Below, piece by piece: positions 18,743 through 31,396 of a stretch of DNA of 64,000 nucleotides. Each line of letters begins with the position of its first letter. The first letter of the stretch is position 1. The position numbers and the translations under genes are program-made. Origin of the DNA: Polytrichum commune (Eukaryota; Streptophyta; Polytrichopsida; Polytrichales; Polytrichaceae); the NCBI GenBank assembly GCA_950295325.1, contig OX485803.1, positions 59,475,554 to 59,539,553 on the forward strand. Reading direction: 5' to 3'. The notes beneath the pieces were generated by a model. The model ran no database searches, was not told where the DNA came from, and was given only the letters and a program-made list of their open reading frames with translations.

Positions 18743-21700
18743 CATAGAAACTATGATGCATTCAACCTATCCAAATTTACGTAGTTTAACTTCAAAGGTG
18801 CAAGTATTCTTGTCATTAGTACCCTATTGGAATAATTGCGATCTCATTGGAATCCAATATTCTTAGTTTTAAATTTAAATTAAATTATTTTTTTGGTTCT
18901 ACATTAATCTTTCTTATATCATTGGACTTGGCCTTTGTTTTGGAAAAATATGGCTATAAAGAAATGACACATCCCAATGAAAATGGTCAGCCTTGATAAA
19001 CCATTCAATCTTTTAAAGGCTTTTGTGATATGTTTTTGCATGGGTAAATGAGCAATCTACTTTTGAAGGCAACTTTGTTCCAGTTGTCAATGTAGAAGCT
19101 AGATTCATGAAGTATTGTACTTAAGTTTATCTTGTCCCCATGCAATGTGGACAGTTGTGCAACTTGTAAAAAAATTGAACTACTTGAGGTTTGAACCTTT
19201 TTTTTTCTTGACCTACCCGTGGGAATAAAAAAAACTTGGTCATATGGACCTACTCCATAGAAATAGAATTACCCAAACATGAGCCTACTCATGAAATAAC
19301 ATTCCTCATATAAGGTATGTAGTGTGGCCTTATTGTGAGAACTTTCAAGTTCACATAAAACTTAGACGTGCTTTGAATTGGAATTTTCTCATATAGTTAG
19401 CATGTTGCAAATTATGCATATTGTCATCTCAAGTTTCATAGATACCTAGGGTTACATCTAGATGCAAAGTTGTAGGAGGTTGCCGTAATGATACTCTTTC
19501 TTCTTAAGTTATCGCATACATTCTTTGAATTGTGTGAAACATTGAGCATAGTTAGTGGTGTTTATATTTTGAGCACGTAGGCCAATCTCATCGCAACATG
19601 TGTCTTTTTGGTGTAAGTTATGGTCCTAACCCTTCAAGGTCACTGGATGTTTCTTGAAAGCTAGATGACTTAAGATGAATGACTTTCAATGCTCTAATGT
19701 TGTCCACACAAAAGGAAGGTTATTGCAAATTACATAAAGGTTACATCCAAACAGTTGAAACCTAAAGTTACCATCTTACATGGCATAAACCTATGTCATA
19801 AAATTATAGATAAATTTAAGAAAAAAATCATATCAAGATATTATATAATCAATTTGTAGAGTCCCAAGGATTCCTTCTAGAAAGTATGTGTAACATATTT
19901 TGATATTTTGAAAAAAATTAATGTGTAGAAAGGGTAGTTAAAAGTACTAGAGTTTATATAAAATTCTACGTTGTATTCCTTTATGTACATCAAAGTATTG
20001 GATCCAAGAGCACAACTTATTTCTTCAATTGGATGATTTCATTAGAAGGATAATTGTATTTTGCAAAGGGCCACCTTTCTAAAAAAACGAGTAAAGCTCA
20101 GGCTGACAACTACAAATTTCATTTTTCTTGTGGTTTTTGTAACATGCAAAATTTGGCAACTCCTTGGGCACATATAAACTAACTAAAAGGCTGACAAGCT
20201 TGGGATAAGCTCATGAGAGTGTCACATAATTCTATTTTGTAAGTGTTTGTGCAACTCACACTAATTTTTATGTTACATCAATTTGAATATATGAATTTAG
20301 TCACACTAAATACTTAATCTAGCAATTAGCATTATTACTATCAATAGTCTACTATGATCATATAATAATTCCTTGATTCAATACATGGTATAACATAACA
20401 TTATTAAGTAGCTAGATGATGGTCTACTTTCAAAGCAAGAGGCTGCAATTAAAAAGCTTTGTTAAATTACAACTGCTTGCCGAAGGCTCTACAATACACA
20501 ATCTAAGTGCTCCCCATAAACGGGGAATCTAGGAATAAAGGAGAATTATGCTCGCTTGATACTTGGTCCCACAAAAAGCAACCAAGGAGCCGAGTAAATG
20601 TTATGATATCAATATTATTAATATACCAAGTTTTGAAATTTTGATAATCATAATTTAGTATAACTCATAATAAACCACACCAATTTCCAGAAAATATAAT
20701 TACAAGGTCCCATAATGTAAAAAATAGTGTGCTAGAAAGTGTCCTAATACCTTGGGATACTATAAATTTTGGTACTTTCTGGACTATGTATATACTTACA
20801 CGGTCCTGGTAGTGTCTTGCATGCAATGGGCACATGGATGTCATTTATATATCTTGTCATTTATAAGTCTTACCTATCATTGTGATTCTAGCCAAGAGAT
20901 GCCCTACCCAAATCATTGGGCAATTGTTGGCACCGGGCCCAATGCTATGCGCTCGAAACAAGAAACAAAAGATAAGGATAGAAAGTATGGCGGGCTCATG
21001 TCACGAGACTTGTGGTGGAGTTCAAAATCTTTGAACATTTGAATTTGGATTTGAATTTTCTTTTTAGGGGTTCATATACAACACCTTGACCCACCAAGAC
21101 TTTGTGTTGGCAAGATGGCCTCCACATTTGGTTTTAAGGAAGAAGACATGCATGGTTGTTATTGATATAGGAGCAAATTTGAATTTGTGACTTAGTGACA
21201 TCAAACCTACAGTTATATTATAAGACCTTTAAACTTCAAACATCATACCTATCGTCTTCTATCTAAAATCATTCATCATCTAGTGTTGTTTTCAAAATCA
21301 ATTGACATCTTGATGTAGTTTAATTTCATTCATTCATAGAGTATATTTTAAAGCATCAATTACATCAGTTGATATATTGATGTAATTGATAGTTTCTGTT
21401 CAAAAACACAACCTAGGAGGTGTCTCTAGATGCAAACACATCCTTGTCACATACAATTGGACTTGAATTTTCTCCGTGGCATAAGTTAATGTACAATAAA
21501 TCTAAATTTTAAACTCATAAATTTTACAAAACATAATTTTAGACTTGAGTGAGGACTTGTAAAAATTGTAATAATGTGTTGTACATTGGAGTTAAAATAG
21601 ATATAAAACATGATACATGTCTACCAACCCGCCCACTAGGAGGCGTCATGTGGCACCTAGGTATACTATACCCATGGATATTGAACCCTGGTATTTCCCT

Positions 21701-21849
21701 AATATATAAAACAAGTCCTAATAATGAAGGGGTAATAGGTTTGTCACACTATGTTGGAACACAAGTTATTAAGTTGTCTTGACCTTGTCATTGAAGCTAG
21801 CACAAGTTTGAGTTCAATACCCTTTTCAACTAGCAATTCACAATTATTT
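18743..21849. other. gene-free AT-rich DNA
   Basis: No convincing coding region. The longest open frame (20752-21042) has no recognisable motif and the region is AT-rich with many short A/T runs. I see no paired terminal repeats here. Confidence 0.55.
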
Positions 21850-22000
21850 CACTACAAACATACGAGTCCTAGACAATAGACTTGCATCATTAAGAAATTG
21901 TCTTACATCACTGGGAAATGTGCAAATCTACCCAAATGGTAGATTTGTATATTCTCTCACTGACACAAAAATATTGCCTAGGACTCATATGCTAGTAGTG
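21850..22000. mobile_element. small 151-bp inverted-repeat element
   Basis: The left arm (CACTAC ... CATACGAGTCCTAGACAATA) is matched in inverted orientation by TATTGCCTAGGACTCATATG ... GTAGTG at the right, over about 28 bp with a few differences. A second hairpin (AAATCTACC/GGTAGATTT, 9-bp arms) sits inside. It is probably a very small foldback MITE, without coding capacity. Confidence 0.5.
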
Positions 22001-22832
22001 CTTGGACAAGCTTTGCCTTGTAAAAAAAAATTCCTAACTAAGTTGCTAGTGCCATTGTAGTGTTGGGCCAAATTAGCAATTTGGAGTGGGAACACTAATA
22101 ATGTGTAAGTAGTGGGGATCATTGTTGTGGAACATCACAAAGAGTATATTCCATCTATGGCTACACTCTTTCTTCTATTGAGTGTGGGCTCCACTTCAAT
22201 AAAATAAAAAACATTCCCCACATGAGTCGTTGCATGGGCTTTTGCCACCATTGTTTGGCCATCACTCCTAGCACACAATCATCACTCATAAACGGTCATC
22301 ATTAGTCTCCAAATGAACAATATCTCCAAAAATCTCAAGATTACTTGTCATGCCTTGAAGCCACCATTGCTTGACATGAATGATGTCTTTTAGACTTTTT
22401 GGACGATTAAGTATATGCTTTTGGACTTCAACCCACATTAACATGTGAAATTCATCGTCTTGCACACGTAACATTAACTTCCATATTCTACATAATAATG
22501 TGGTGTTCTACTATAGTGTGCACTACAATAAATTAAGATAGCTATATCAATACAAAAGCTTTGAAAACAAGAAGCCCACATTAGACAGAAGAAAGAGTGT
22601 AGTTCCACTTAAAAAGCAAACGTGAGCAAATCTTCCAAGCTAATTATGAATGTAGGAAATTACATTGCCATTGTGGTCCACATAATTTATATTCAAAGTT
22701 GGAAATTGTGTGAATTCTTTGAATTTGATGTGGTCTCCACTAATAACATATTTTAGTATAGTGGTTGTATTAGATGTGCCAATTGCTTCTCATAATTCAT
22801 GAGGACTAAGGTAGATGAGGCTAAAGGTGAAT

Positions 22833-23658
22833 TTCCATGTAGGCCACTCACCCACTAGATTCTAGTGGGAATAAGGACAAACTTGTCTAAATGTAGATGG
22901 AATCTAGTGGGGTAGAGTTCGTATGTGCCAAATAGCTACTCTCATCTTCTCAAATTTGTGCTCGCCTATTAACTTCCTTCTTCATGTTAAAACCTCCCCC
23001 TCCTCTTAAAACTAGTCTTCGGTGACTGACATTAATAGGCCCTCCATATTCTAGTAGGCCATCATAATTCGGCTGGTTGATGGCCACGGGTAGATCACTT
23101 AGTGCATTTTAAAAACGACATGCGGCATAATATAGAGAGGATTAAAATCATTTGAAATAAAAATTATAAAGGAATTCCAAATAATGAAGAGGCCATTAAA
23201 TGTAGACAATCCCATTATAAGTTAGATGGACATAAAACGTGGGCCATTATTTTTTTGTAAAATTAATATAGGGGCTGAAGATAAGGATCCTAGAAGGTAT
23301 TTTTAGTATGGCATGTAAATGGGTTTAGGACTCACGGGGATGGATGATAATTGGGATTTCCGTCTGTCCAAAATTACTTAAAAGGAAAATAGAGTACAAA
23401 AAATTGCATTGACTTGGACAATATAAGTAATGGAAGGGTGCAAACAAATGGGCCATTTTTGAAATTTAAGTAATTATAGGGAGGCTTTAATTCAGCCCTT
23501 GAAGGTAATTAGCCCCAAAACAAAAAACCCCCAGCCGCACGTGGTGCACAAAAATGCCTTAGAGTGATCTACCCGTGTTGATGGCTTGTGCTTATCTACA
23601 TGCGAACACCTTCAACCCATATTATCTAGAATCTAATGGGCAAGCAACCTACATGGAA
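22833..23658. mobile_element. MITE-like element with about 33-bp TIRs
   Basis: Left TTCCATGTAGGCCACTCACC (22833), continuing CACTAGATTCTAG, pairs with the inverted right end CTAGAATCTAATGGGCAAGC ... CTACATGGAA (23626-23658), with a handful of mismatches. The 826-bp interior is non-coding. A clear target-site duplication was not found. Confidence 0.5.
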
Positions 23659-23957
23659 CTCAGTGACCCTAAATTGGTTAGCTTCCTTAATCGGACAATA
23701 ATTTTTGGCTCCTCATCAACAATACAGTTGCTCTAAGTTGGTGGGTGAGTAATACATAGTGATTTAGCCATCACCTTGATGATATTTGGGTTAGTTACAT
23801 TTGCAAAAATCAAACTACAATTAATCCTCCATAATTAGGAGTTCTATCCATCCATTTATGACACGCTTGATTTTTGTGGGTGAGGTCGTCAATTTAGGAG
23901 GCGGCACGTGGCTATGCGACGCCAACTAACTTATATAATTATGGGTGTTCTATAATA

Positions 23958-24281
23958 GGGGTTGTCACACCTTCTCCGAGGTCGGAAAATGGGTTATCGG
24001 AGAATGGAGAATGAGGAAAAAGAGGAGCCAATAGGATAGCTTCTCCATGGAGAAAGGTGTGACACCCCTTTGTGGCATTCTCGGAGAATGGAGAGTGGAG
24101 AATGAAGAAACAGGAGGCCTCGGGTGAATGATTCTCCGAGAATTCTCCATTCTTCACCCGCGGAGGAGAAGAAGTTAGGGTTTCCATTCTCCGAGAATGG
24201 GCCCTCCGCCATTCAAGGAGAGGCTGCCACGGCACCATTCTCCGACCTCGGAGAATGGGAGGAGAGCGCTATGACAACCCC
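23958..24281. mobile_element. 324-bp PIF/Harbinger-like MITE rich in GGAGAATGG repeats
   Basis: The ends are GGGGTTGTCACA (23958) and, inverted, TATGACAACCCC (to 24281). The GGGGTTGT terminus with TA-rich flanks (TAATA left, TAATG right) resembles PIF/Harbinger MITEs. The body is almost entirely direct and inverted copies of GGAGAATGG/CCATTCTCC, including ACCTTCTCCGAGGTCGGA near the left and TCCGACCTCGGAGAATGG near the right, so the whole element can fold back. The overlapping frames here are caused by this repetition. Confidence 0.55.
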
Positions 24282-25349
24282 TAATGAAAAGCTAGTTTCG
24301 CAACATTTCATCTTACCCATGACCACTTTAGAGACCAATATTGGCATTGAACTTGATTTTTATGGGCAAATGACTCATGTAGAATCTAATGATGTCGTCC
24401 ACTTACACAACATTGAACGATAAAAGAGTTCCCTCCTATAACACCATCATTGAGAATGAGACAATTTTTCATTTCGGAGCCAAGATCAACATGCACCTTC
24501 CTCAACTTCGATTTCAACTATTTCAACGATTTCAATGATTTCAAATTCCTTAGTCCTAATTGCCAATTTTTAACTTACTCAAGCTTCTAATGCTCAAATC
24601 CATCGGCTACATGGTTCCACAAAGCTCAAGGTGTCCACATTGGCTTCATATACCGTATGTGGATTAAATACTAGTCCGCAGCCAGGAGATGATGGTATCT
24701 AAATCTACTAGTTTCCCCATTCTTTTCACAATGAATTTTTCGTTTGTGTCAAAAATATTAATAATATTAATAATATTAATAACTAAATTCTACTAGTTCA
24801 GGCTATGGGATCCTTGTAGTGTTTTCAAGAATAGTCAACATTAAATATCATACTTAGACAGTATCCACGGTTATGCTCAGCTAATCAAGGCAAAAATGCA
24901 CTACTCATTGGTTATAATGACAATCTACATATGTAGCTAGCGACCACTCACTGGTTTTACAAAGTTGAGGACCTTGAAAGACTACCAAGGATGCACTTCC
25001 TTCCTACCATTGGGTTGCTGCAAATAAATCGAACAAGTATTGTGCAAAACTGTCCAAGGAGGTTGGACCACCAATAACATAATGGCATTTCACAAGGTTT
25101 GACATGCAGACATGACTTTTGTCAGTGAAGTACTCAAAAACAGGTTCCTTGAATGTCAAATGTAAATTGAGAACCTCTTGCAATCTGTAAATTATTGTGG
25201 GCAGCTGCTCCAACGATTCAATGACTCCTTCACCTACTGATTCAATGACTCATTTTTACAAAACTAACTTGGATCTGGTTGCAACCCATGTCTGTAACTC
25301 TCCCAAATCTAAATGGCTCCCATGATATTGTACAAAACTAGCTACCTAT
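24282..25349. other. gene-free DNA
   Basis: No supportable gene. A short (TAATAT)n-type stretch lies near 24762-24780. The region borders the decayed repeats downstream of the fucosyltransferase gene. Confidence 0.5.
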
Positions 25350-26036
25350 TTAGTTTGAGCCGCACATAGTAGAGTGGCAAGAATTGTTATACGTATATCC
25401 AAAACTAATAATTTTGTGCACTGCACATCAACGACTAGACAATCCACAACACAGGACACCGCATTGGTGACCACCCTACAGTCCGGGATGAGGTCATGCA
25501 AACAAGTGTATGTCCTTTGTAGGGGTCCTCATATCTACACACTCTGTTTGAGCCACACACAATGGCATGGCCGCAATTATGAACAACTAAAATTACCAGT
25601 TTTCTGCGAAGCCGCCATTATATTGGTTGGGGTCTTGGTAAAGTGAGGTCTCTTGTCATCATCTTGGAACCCATCCAGAATACGGCACCATGCAATCGAC
25701 CACCCGGTGTTTGCAAACTACTCCATTTGAGCCACACAGTGGAGTGGTAACACTACAATACACCACCAATATTTTTGTGCACAACCACTGCATCACTTGG
25801 GAAATTTGATCAGCGAGGGCCCTCATCATCATCTGCAACCCATTCGACATGTCGGCAATGGGGTAAGTAGTTCCCAGCATACGGCACCACCCCACGGACC
25901 ACATCCCAGGTCGGGTTCATGCGGGCAAAAGTACGTCATTTGATGGTCATGGTAGCATGGATCCATGGTTCACCGCCTCTTGCGAGAAGGTAAAACCATC
26001 GCTTAATTTGTGTGCATCCGCCGTATCAGCTGGGGA
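25350..26036 (-). repeat. decayed tandem copies of the fucosyltransferase 3' end
   Basis: Units of about 180-200 bp start with TTTGAGCCRCACA near 25349, 25547 and 25726. Each contains pieces matching the last codons of the adjacent gene. 25428-25545 matches the C-terminal stretch (CAAGTGTATGTCCTTTGTAG against CAAGTGTAAGTCTTTTGCGG in the gene). 25643-25680 and 25808-25990 match the segment encoding the final residues (CCTCATCATCATCTGCAACC against CCTCGTCATCATTTGCAACC). None keeps a full frame. This is an eroded tandem duplication of the gene tail and its 3' flank; it may also affect where transcripts end. Confidence 0.65.
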
Positions 26037-27828
26037 TTCGGTCAGTGAGGTCCCTCGTCATCATTTGCAACCCATTTGGCACATCGATGACCGGGCAATC
26101 CACTATGTACGGGATCACATCGCTGATCACCCGGCCGTCGAGGTCGGGGTCATGTGGGCAAGTGTAAGTCTTTTGCGGGTCCTGGTAGCACGGGTCCATG
26201 GTTTGCCCTCTCTCGCAAGGGGGTAATGTGCTGTCGTCCCGGTACTCAATGAAATATGGGGTCAAAGCTCCGTATGCTTGGGCCAAGCCTCCGAACGTGG
26301 ACAGCGGGGTGACGAAAAGGTCGTCCGAGAAGCTGAGACACAAAATCTCGGAGAGGGCTTGCGTGTCCTCTTCGAGTCCGAACCCTTGGATGGCGCCCTG
26401 ACTCAGCTGGTAGATGCCCACCACGTCACCAGATTTGGGTGGGTTGCGGTGGTACAAGTTGGAAAGGTGATCCCGGAGGCTGGAGAACAAAGAGGTGATG
26501 AACACCGAGGTTATTTTCGTGGGAAGCGGATGGGAGGAATCTACATCCGAGTCTCCGTTCAGGGTGATTCGTGGGGGGAGAGAGAAGAGATTGGTGGACC
26601 CATTCACGCTGGGGAGGATCCCGGATCGCAAAGCGCACCCCAGCACATTCCCATTCACCATGTCGTGGTACCGCTCAAACTGCGGTTTGCTCTCCCGGTA
26701 CCGAATCTGCACTCCGAGACGCCGGTCGGCGGATTTCAAGTACATTTTGTCCACGCTGACGACGCGCTCCCAGACGGAATCGGAAGGCTTCATAATGGAG
26801 CGCACCAAGTGGATGGTGGCCATGTTGTCAGGAAACAGATCTTCCAACACCGGCCTGAAGGCAGGGATGGCGAAGAGCTTGGGCAGGAAGTTGACACAGC
26901 TCGTGAAGTAAACCCATGGAATTTGGTTGTAAAATGCTTGCTCCACATCACAGAAGAATCTGGCAACCGGTTGACACCAATTCGCAGCTCGCACTCCATA
27001 AATCTTCGTTCTGTTGGAACCCATGTCAATTTTCCCAGAGGACACCATGTCGACCATCTCCTCGAATTCTTTGTACGGCGTCCAGAGATTCTCGTGCGTT
27101 TCCACGGGCGTGTATCTCTCTTTCGTGTCAATCCCCCAGGATGAGCCTTCGAATGGCTCGCAGATCAACTTCGGCAGGAGTGATGCATTTGGAACCAGCA
27201 GCACTCGCTGCGTGAGCACAGCGTACACAAGCACAGCTGTGGTGGGGAGCACTTTGTTCCCTAACCCTGCCCAATTCGGTCCCCCCGCAACCACAAACTT
27301 GCATCCTGTGCTATGATTTCTCGCCAGGAAATACTCGTCCACGTTAAATCCCACCTTCCGGATACACGTCCGGTGAAGCTTCTCGTACTCGGAGAGAACG
27401 ATCTCCCACTTAGGGTTGGGGCTCACATGCTTCACGAACCTCCGTCGCGTGTAGAATGGCTCCAACTCAGTTCGGCTCTTGCAAGGGTTGCGTTTGTGCC
27501 ATCTCTCTCTGTCAGCTTCCTGGAAGTCTGCATCTCCTCCAGCTCGCTCGGTTGCTTTTCGGATCGCCTCTATCAGCGCGGGGACGTCTGGGAAGATCTC
27601 GTTTGTGTCGACGGGGCTTCCCGAGTACTGGACGTCAGTTTTTGTTCCAAACAATGAGGATGCTACGTCAAGAAGTTTGGGCTGATTCTGTTGGTCGAAG
27701 CCCAACAATAATAACGTTGTCAGTGCCAAGAGTGCGACCACAAGCAAGAGTGCTCGGCAAAACCACACGGGGGGCTTTAGCTGTTTCCGGGAGATCGACA
27801 AGGACCTCTTTGTCATCTTCAGCCCCAT
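26026..27828 (-). CDS. GT37-family fucosyltransferase (xyloglucan fucosyltransferase-like)
   Basis: A complete single-exon gene of 600 residues, encoding a Golgi type II membrane protein expected to transfer fucose from GDP-fucose onto cell-wall polysaccharide or arabinogalactan. Residues 1-20 are basic and cytosolic, about 23-44 are one membrane helix (LLLVVALLALTTLLLLGF), then a stem, then the catalytic domain. GT37 signatures: NWAGLGNKVLPTTAVLVYAV (about 185-204), followed by LTQRVLLV; RRLGVQIRYRES (369-380); YQLSQGAIQGFG; and LSFSDDLFVTPLSTFGGLAQ (498-517). Cysteines near the end (CYQD, TCPHDP, VDCP) fit the family. Family members are usually around 500-560 residues, so this is slightly long. 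GC and CpG content are well above the flanks. The acceptor cannot be told from sequence. The tail is followed by its own decayed duplicates. Confidence 0.93.
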   Translation of the reverse strand: MGLKMTKRSLSISRKQLKPPVWFCRALLLVVALLALTTLLLLGFDQQNQPKLLDVASSLFGTKTDVQYSGSPVDTNEIFPDVPALIEAIRKATERAGGDADFQEADRERWHKRNPCKSRTELEPFYTRRRFVKHVSPNPKWEIVLSEYEKLHRTCIRKVGFNVDEYFLARNHSTGCKFVVAGGPNWAGLGNKVLPTTAVLVYAVLTQRVLLVPNASLLPKLICEPFEGSSWGIDTKERYTPVETHENLWTPYKEFEEMVDMVSSGKIDMGSNRTKIYGVRAANWCQPVARFFCDVEQAFYNQIPWVYFTSCVNFLPKLFAIPAFRPVLEDLFPDNMATIHLVRSIMKPSDSVWERVVSVDKMYLKSADRRLGVQIRYRESKPQFERYHDMVNGNVLGCALRSGILPSVNGSTNLFSLPPRITLNGDSDVDSSHPLPTKITSVFITSLFSSLRDHLSNLYHRNPPKSGDVVGIYQLSQGAIQGFGLEEDTQALSEILCLSFSDDLFVTPLSTFGGLAQAYGALTPYFIEYRDDSTLPPCERGQTMDPCYQDPQKTYTCPHDPDLDGRVISDVIPYIVDCPVIDVPNGLQMMTRDLTDRIPS

Positions 27829-28408
27829 GCTACTACTGAGTGTGACTTATCTCAGGTGCATGGCTAAGTTGGACCCCGCGAGATTCGAAACCCTCTTGCT
27901 CACACCTTTCGGATTGCATGGAAAGCTTAGTCAGATGGACCTCTGTACGACGAGAGCGAGCTCCAGAGTCAGTTTAGGATTCGTCTTACACCGATCATTC
28001 CCCAATTTTGCATCTCTGTGGAGAATTCTTACGTCTCCATGATTCCACTTCTTTAACTGAGGAAAAGAAAGCTGGAAAAAGTAAGAGAACAGTCCACAAT
28101 TGGAAACCAAAATTGTATTCAGGAAATTTAGAGACAGGTAATAAGAGATTTCACGTATGGATCTCCATGGGACCGTCCAACAAGTCTTAACGCAACTCTT
28201 TGATAGCAAGCACCGACATTGACAAAGAAAGAATGATGGAATTTGATTCGATTCAAAATCAACGATGATGCTACTGAAGAAACCTTTTGACCTGAAGAAC
28301 AGAGTACATCAGATTTTCTCAAAATTCGAAAGTGTATCACTGGGATTATACGGATTCCACTCACCTGTTGCCAAAGAAGTAATGTGTCATTCATAATATA
28401 CTCAAGGA
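27829..28408. other. 5' flank of the fucosyltransferase gene
   Basis: Upstream (minus-strand 5') region that should hold the promoter and 5' UTR. I see no unambiguous TATA box. Small open frames on both strands are not supported. Confidence 0.4.
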
Positions 28409-28853
28409 TAGTTTACACTAGGGATGGTTGTGGTTGTGGTATTGGCATACTTTCTTTGGTTCTAATTCCATGGACAAGGCATGATAAATGCTAACCCACC
28501 CCACGACCACCCCTTACCCCATAAACCCCCCACTCCGCGTGGTTAACCACCCTTGGGGTGGTTGCTCATGTTCATGTGGTATTACTAGAGAGCTTCAAGG
28601 GCAAGATCAAGGCATAAAGTTGAGGGAACAATCACTTTAACATTACACTCCAAAGCCAACAAAAATAATAATCACTTTAATTTCCCCTCGAGCCCAAGGC
28701 CTACACCAATGATAGATTGCGATTTCGAAGACCGACCCCACCGTCAACGGCAACCACTAGTATCCGCACAAGACAAGTGTGACTGAAAAAAATCGTAGTT
28801 GTGGTTGATTGTGGTGGTTAACCACGACCACTACCACCTTTGTAGTGCAAACG
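28409..28853. mobile_element. possible MITE with GTTTACACTA-type ends
   Basis: The left end GTTTACACTAGGGATGGTTG (about 28409), then TGGTTGTGGT, is echoed in inverted orientation by ACCACGACCACTACCACC ... TAGTGCAAAC (to about 28853). The match is imperfect and no target duplication is clear. The interior is non-coding, with GGTGGTTAACCACC-like palindromes. Confidence 0.35.
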
Positions 28854-31396
28854 ACCCTTCACTTGGTCCATTCTGGTCATCCGAGTTCAGAATTGCACAC
28901 CAAACGTGTGCTTTATGTCACACAATTGACAGTCATCACCACGTGGAGAAAAAAAGCTTCAATTCGAAAATGCCTTCCTTGGTCAGATCACAATCTAGGT
29001 ACTTCAAACTAGAAGTTCCGAATGGATTAATCAAAATTCTGCCAAACTTTCAGGAATTTCTGTTCCTGAACCACAGTCGTGACGTTTCAGACCAAGTGAT
29101 TCACATGCTCTTCCTGGAGGAACTTGATTCACCATCCTAGGATGAGTCCCAATCTACTGTGTTCAATGTCCTTTGCAAACAGAGGCTGATGCACAGGATA
29201 AGTATTTGCAGTTTGAGTATGGCCAAATCTCCCCCACTACTCAAGGGTGGTATGTTCAACCTAATTCTACAAGAATAGAAGAAACAAGTACAGCGCCACT
29301 CAAGTTTGGCGACACAGATGAAGGGTCAAGATTCTGTGAAATTCAGAAGTGCACAGAATCCAGAGTACCAGAATTTTTTCCTTCCCCCGGAACTACAATT
29401 TATCCCGACGGCAAACGGGGCACGCATTCTAACCATCTCGTAATTTTGCAACAGCTACGCCTGATGTAGAACGGGGACCCAATTAGTCTGATTCTGTGAT
29501 TTGGCTTACGTTAATCACAGGCTAATTGCGCAAAATTCATCCACTGGACGGAACACTCTAAAGGTCTCTTTGGGTACAGATGAGAATCTGCTTTGTGCAT
29601 CATGACTCGCATCCTCAATTATTCGAGATGAGCATAACCATTGCACGAGGAGAAATGATTAATCCTTCACTTTCTGATGCATTTTCGGAACTAATATCGT
29701 ACACCTGTGTAACCTCGGCATCGAGCTGTCGAAACGGGCAATCCAACCTAACAAGCACTTTCAATCTATGTAACGGTCCAGAAGCGAGTGAAGAAACGGC
29801 TGAGACATATTCCCGGAGCAAGCCAGTTGTTTGCAAGCAAATTTTTTGATCACTGAATGAGCATCACTAATCCACCCACGAGGTTGCCAACTCTAACCCC
29901 TCATGTGCTCTCCATTTCGACCGCTAACCATTAGCCATCCTCTAAGAAAATTTTGATCTCTGAGCCCACAAACCGTTCTTGTCCTTTTTTTCCTAGAAGT
30001 AACCCAAGTCAAATACCGAAAAACATTGCAGCACTTGTCAAAATCAATGGCAGACCCTGTAAAATTAAACCAGATTTAATTCGTTGACAGCTGCCACGAA
30101 AGCTAAGTCTCCGCCACCACGAAATAAAATACAAAATGTCAAGCAACACGAGCCTGAGCGACTCGAGTAGATAGGAGTTTTGAGAAATCCACAAGCGGAA
30201 AGCAATTTGCGCTCGACGATCATCGGCGTAGCGTGGAGCAATCGGTTAGGAATCACAAGACCTCGTACTACCGACTCCATATCGAGACTTGAAAACACTC
30301 TACATGAAGTTGTGAATAAGTCCAAAGCGAGAGGAATTTTTTTTTAAAACAAAACCCACTCAGAAGATGAAGATGAAGGTTGAAGCCCAGAAAATATTTG
30401 TTGCCCTACCCTATATATACGCAACCTTGCCGCCGGCCGCCCGAAACTAACAAATCATGTTAGAGAACTATCAAATTTGAAGAGAACTCATAACGATCAA
30501 AATATGAAACTACCTATACAACAATAGACGACACTCCAGATTCTAGTTTCACGACCAGCAAGACCTTCCTGCCCCAAATCCAGGTGCAAGCCAGCACAAG
30601 AAGAAACCGGTGAATCTCAAAGCACATCCTATCAATCAGCAAAAGCGCCAAATGGCCTAAACTACCTGCTTTCAGGATGTTTCCTTCAGGATGGATCTGG
30701 GAAGGAGAACGCACCATAATATCAAGACCATAAATTGCTACCCTCCAGCAGCGTCATGGAACAGGATGATCCCTACAGAACGCCACGCCCTGAAGTTCCT
30801 CCTCTCCTCAACAAAGGAAGAAGACTGCGGGTCAAAGTTCAGATTTCCCAAAAATATGAAGTGATTGACGACATAGCTTCTTCTTCTTCTTCTGCTACAG
30901 CCCCGGCAGCACAGAGGTGACTTGCCTCGGAGCAACATAAATAGGGTGCCGGTTTTTGGGTCAAATCATGCGGTTTCACGCCAGGTGGAAGAATAATAAG
31001 ATGAACCTACTACTGGTTTTGGTTAGTTCCTGTTATCCACGGTTCGAATAGCTTATGTAGTCTCTCTCTCCCTGTTCAGCATCCAATTCACTTTCGATGA
31101 CCTGGTCAAGGGATTTCCCTACTCCAGCCTGCCCGAACCGCCTGCCACCTCAGCGTCATTGATCTCTACCCCACTGCAATTTCTCCCACTCACTTGCCAT
31201 TCATATAACTTGAACAATAATTGGATCTCTTCTCCGAACTTAACCTCAAACAGTGAACACAAAATTTTGAACCCTTCCCCGCAAGCAATCAAGCATGCAT
31301 CATGATCTAGAGTACACCGTTGTACTGCAATATCAGTGCTCGGTATCGATTGCAATTTTGAGGGCAGGATGCTAAAGCATTCCCATCTAGCTTGTT
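28854..31396. other. coding-like but unrecognised region
   Basis: GC content is higher than in the neighbouring intergenic DNA, and there are several protein-like open stretches on the plus strand. One starts at an internal ATG near 28970 (MPSLVRSQSRYFKLEVPNGL...) and ends at 29140. Others are 29173-29469 (rich in E, S, T), 29580-29849 and 30759-30920 (MEQDDPYRTPRPEVPPLLNK..., ending with a serine run). On the minus strand 30065-30325 and 30514-30717 are also open. I recognise no domain and could not connect them by convincing splice sites. They may be exons of a real gene, a decayed gene or chance. A short CTT repeat lies near 30886. Confidence 0.3.

Noticed and set aside
26278-27144. 288-codon plus-strand frame
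   Set aside because: Antisense shadow of the GC-rich fucosyltransferase gene; the minus-strand frame carries all conserved GT37 motifs.
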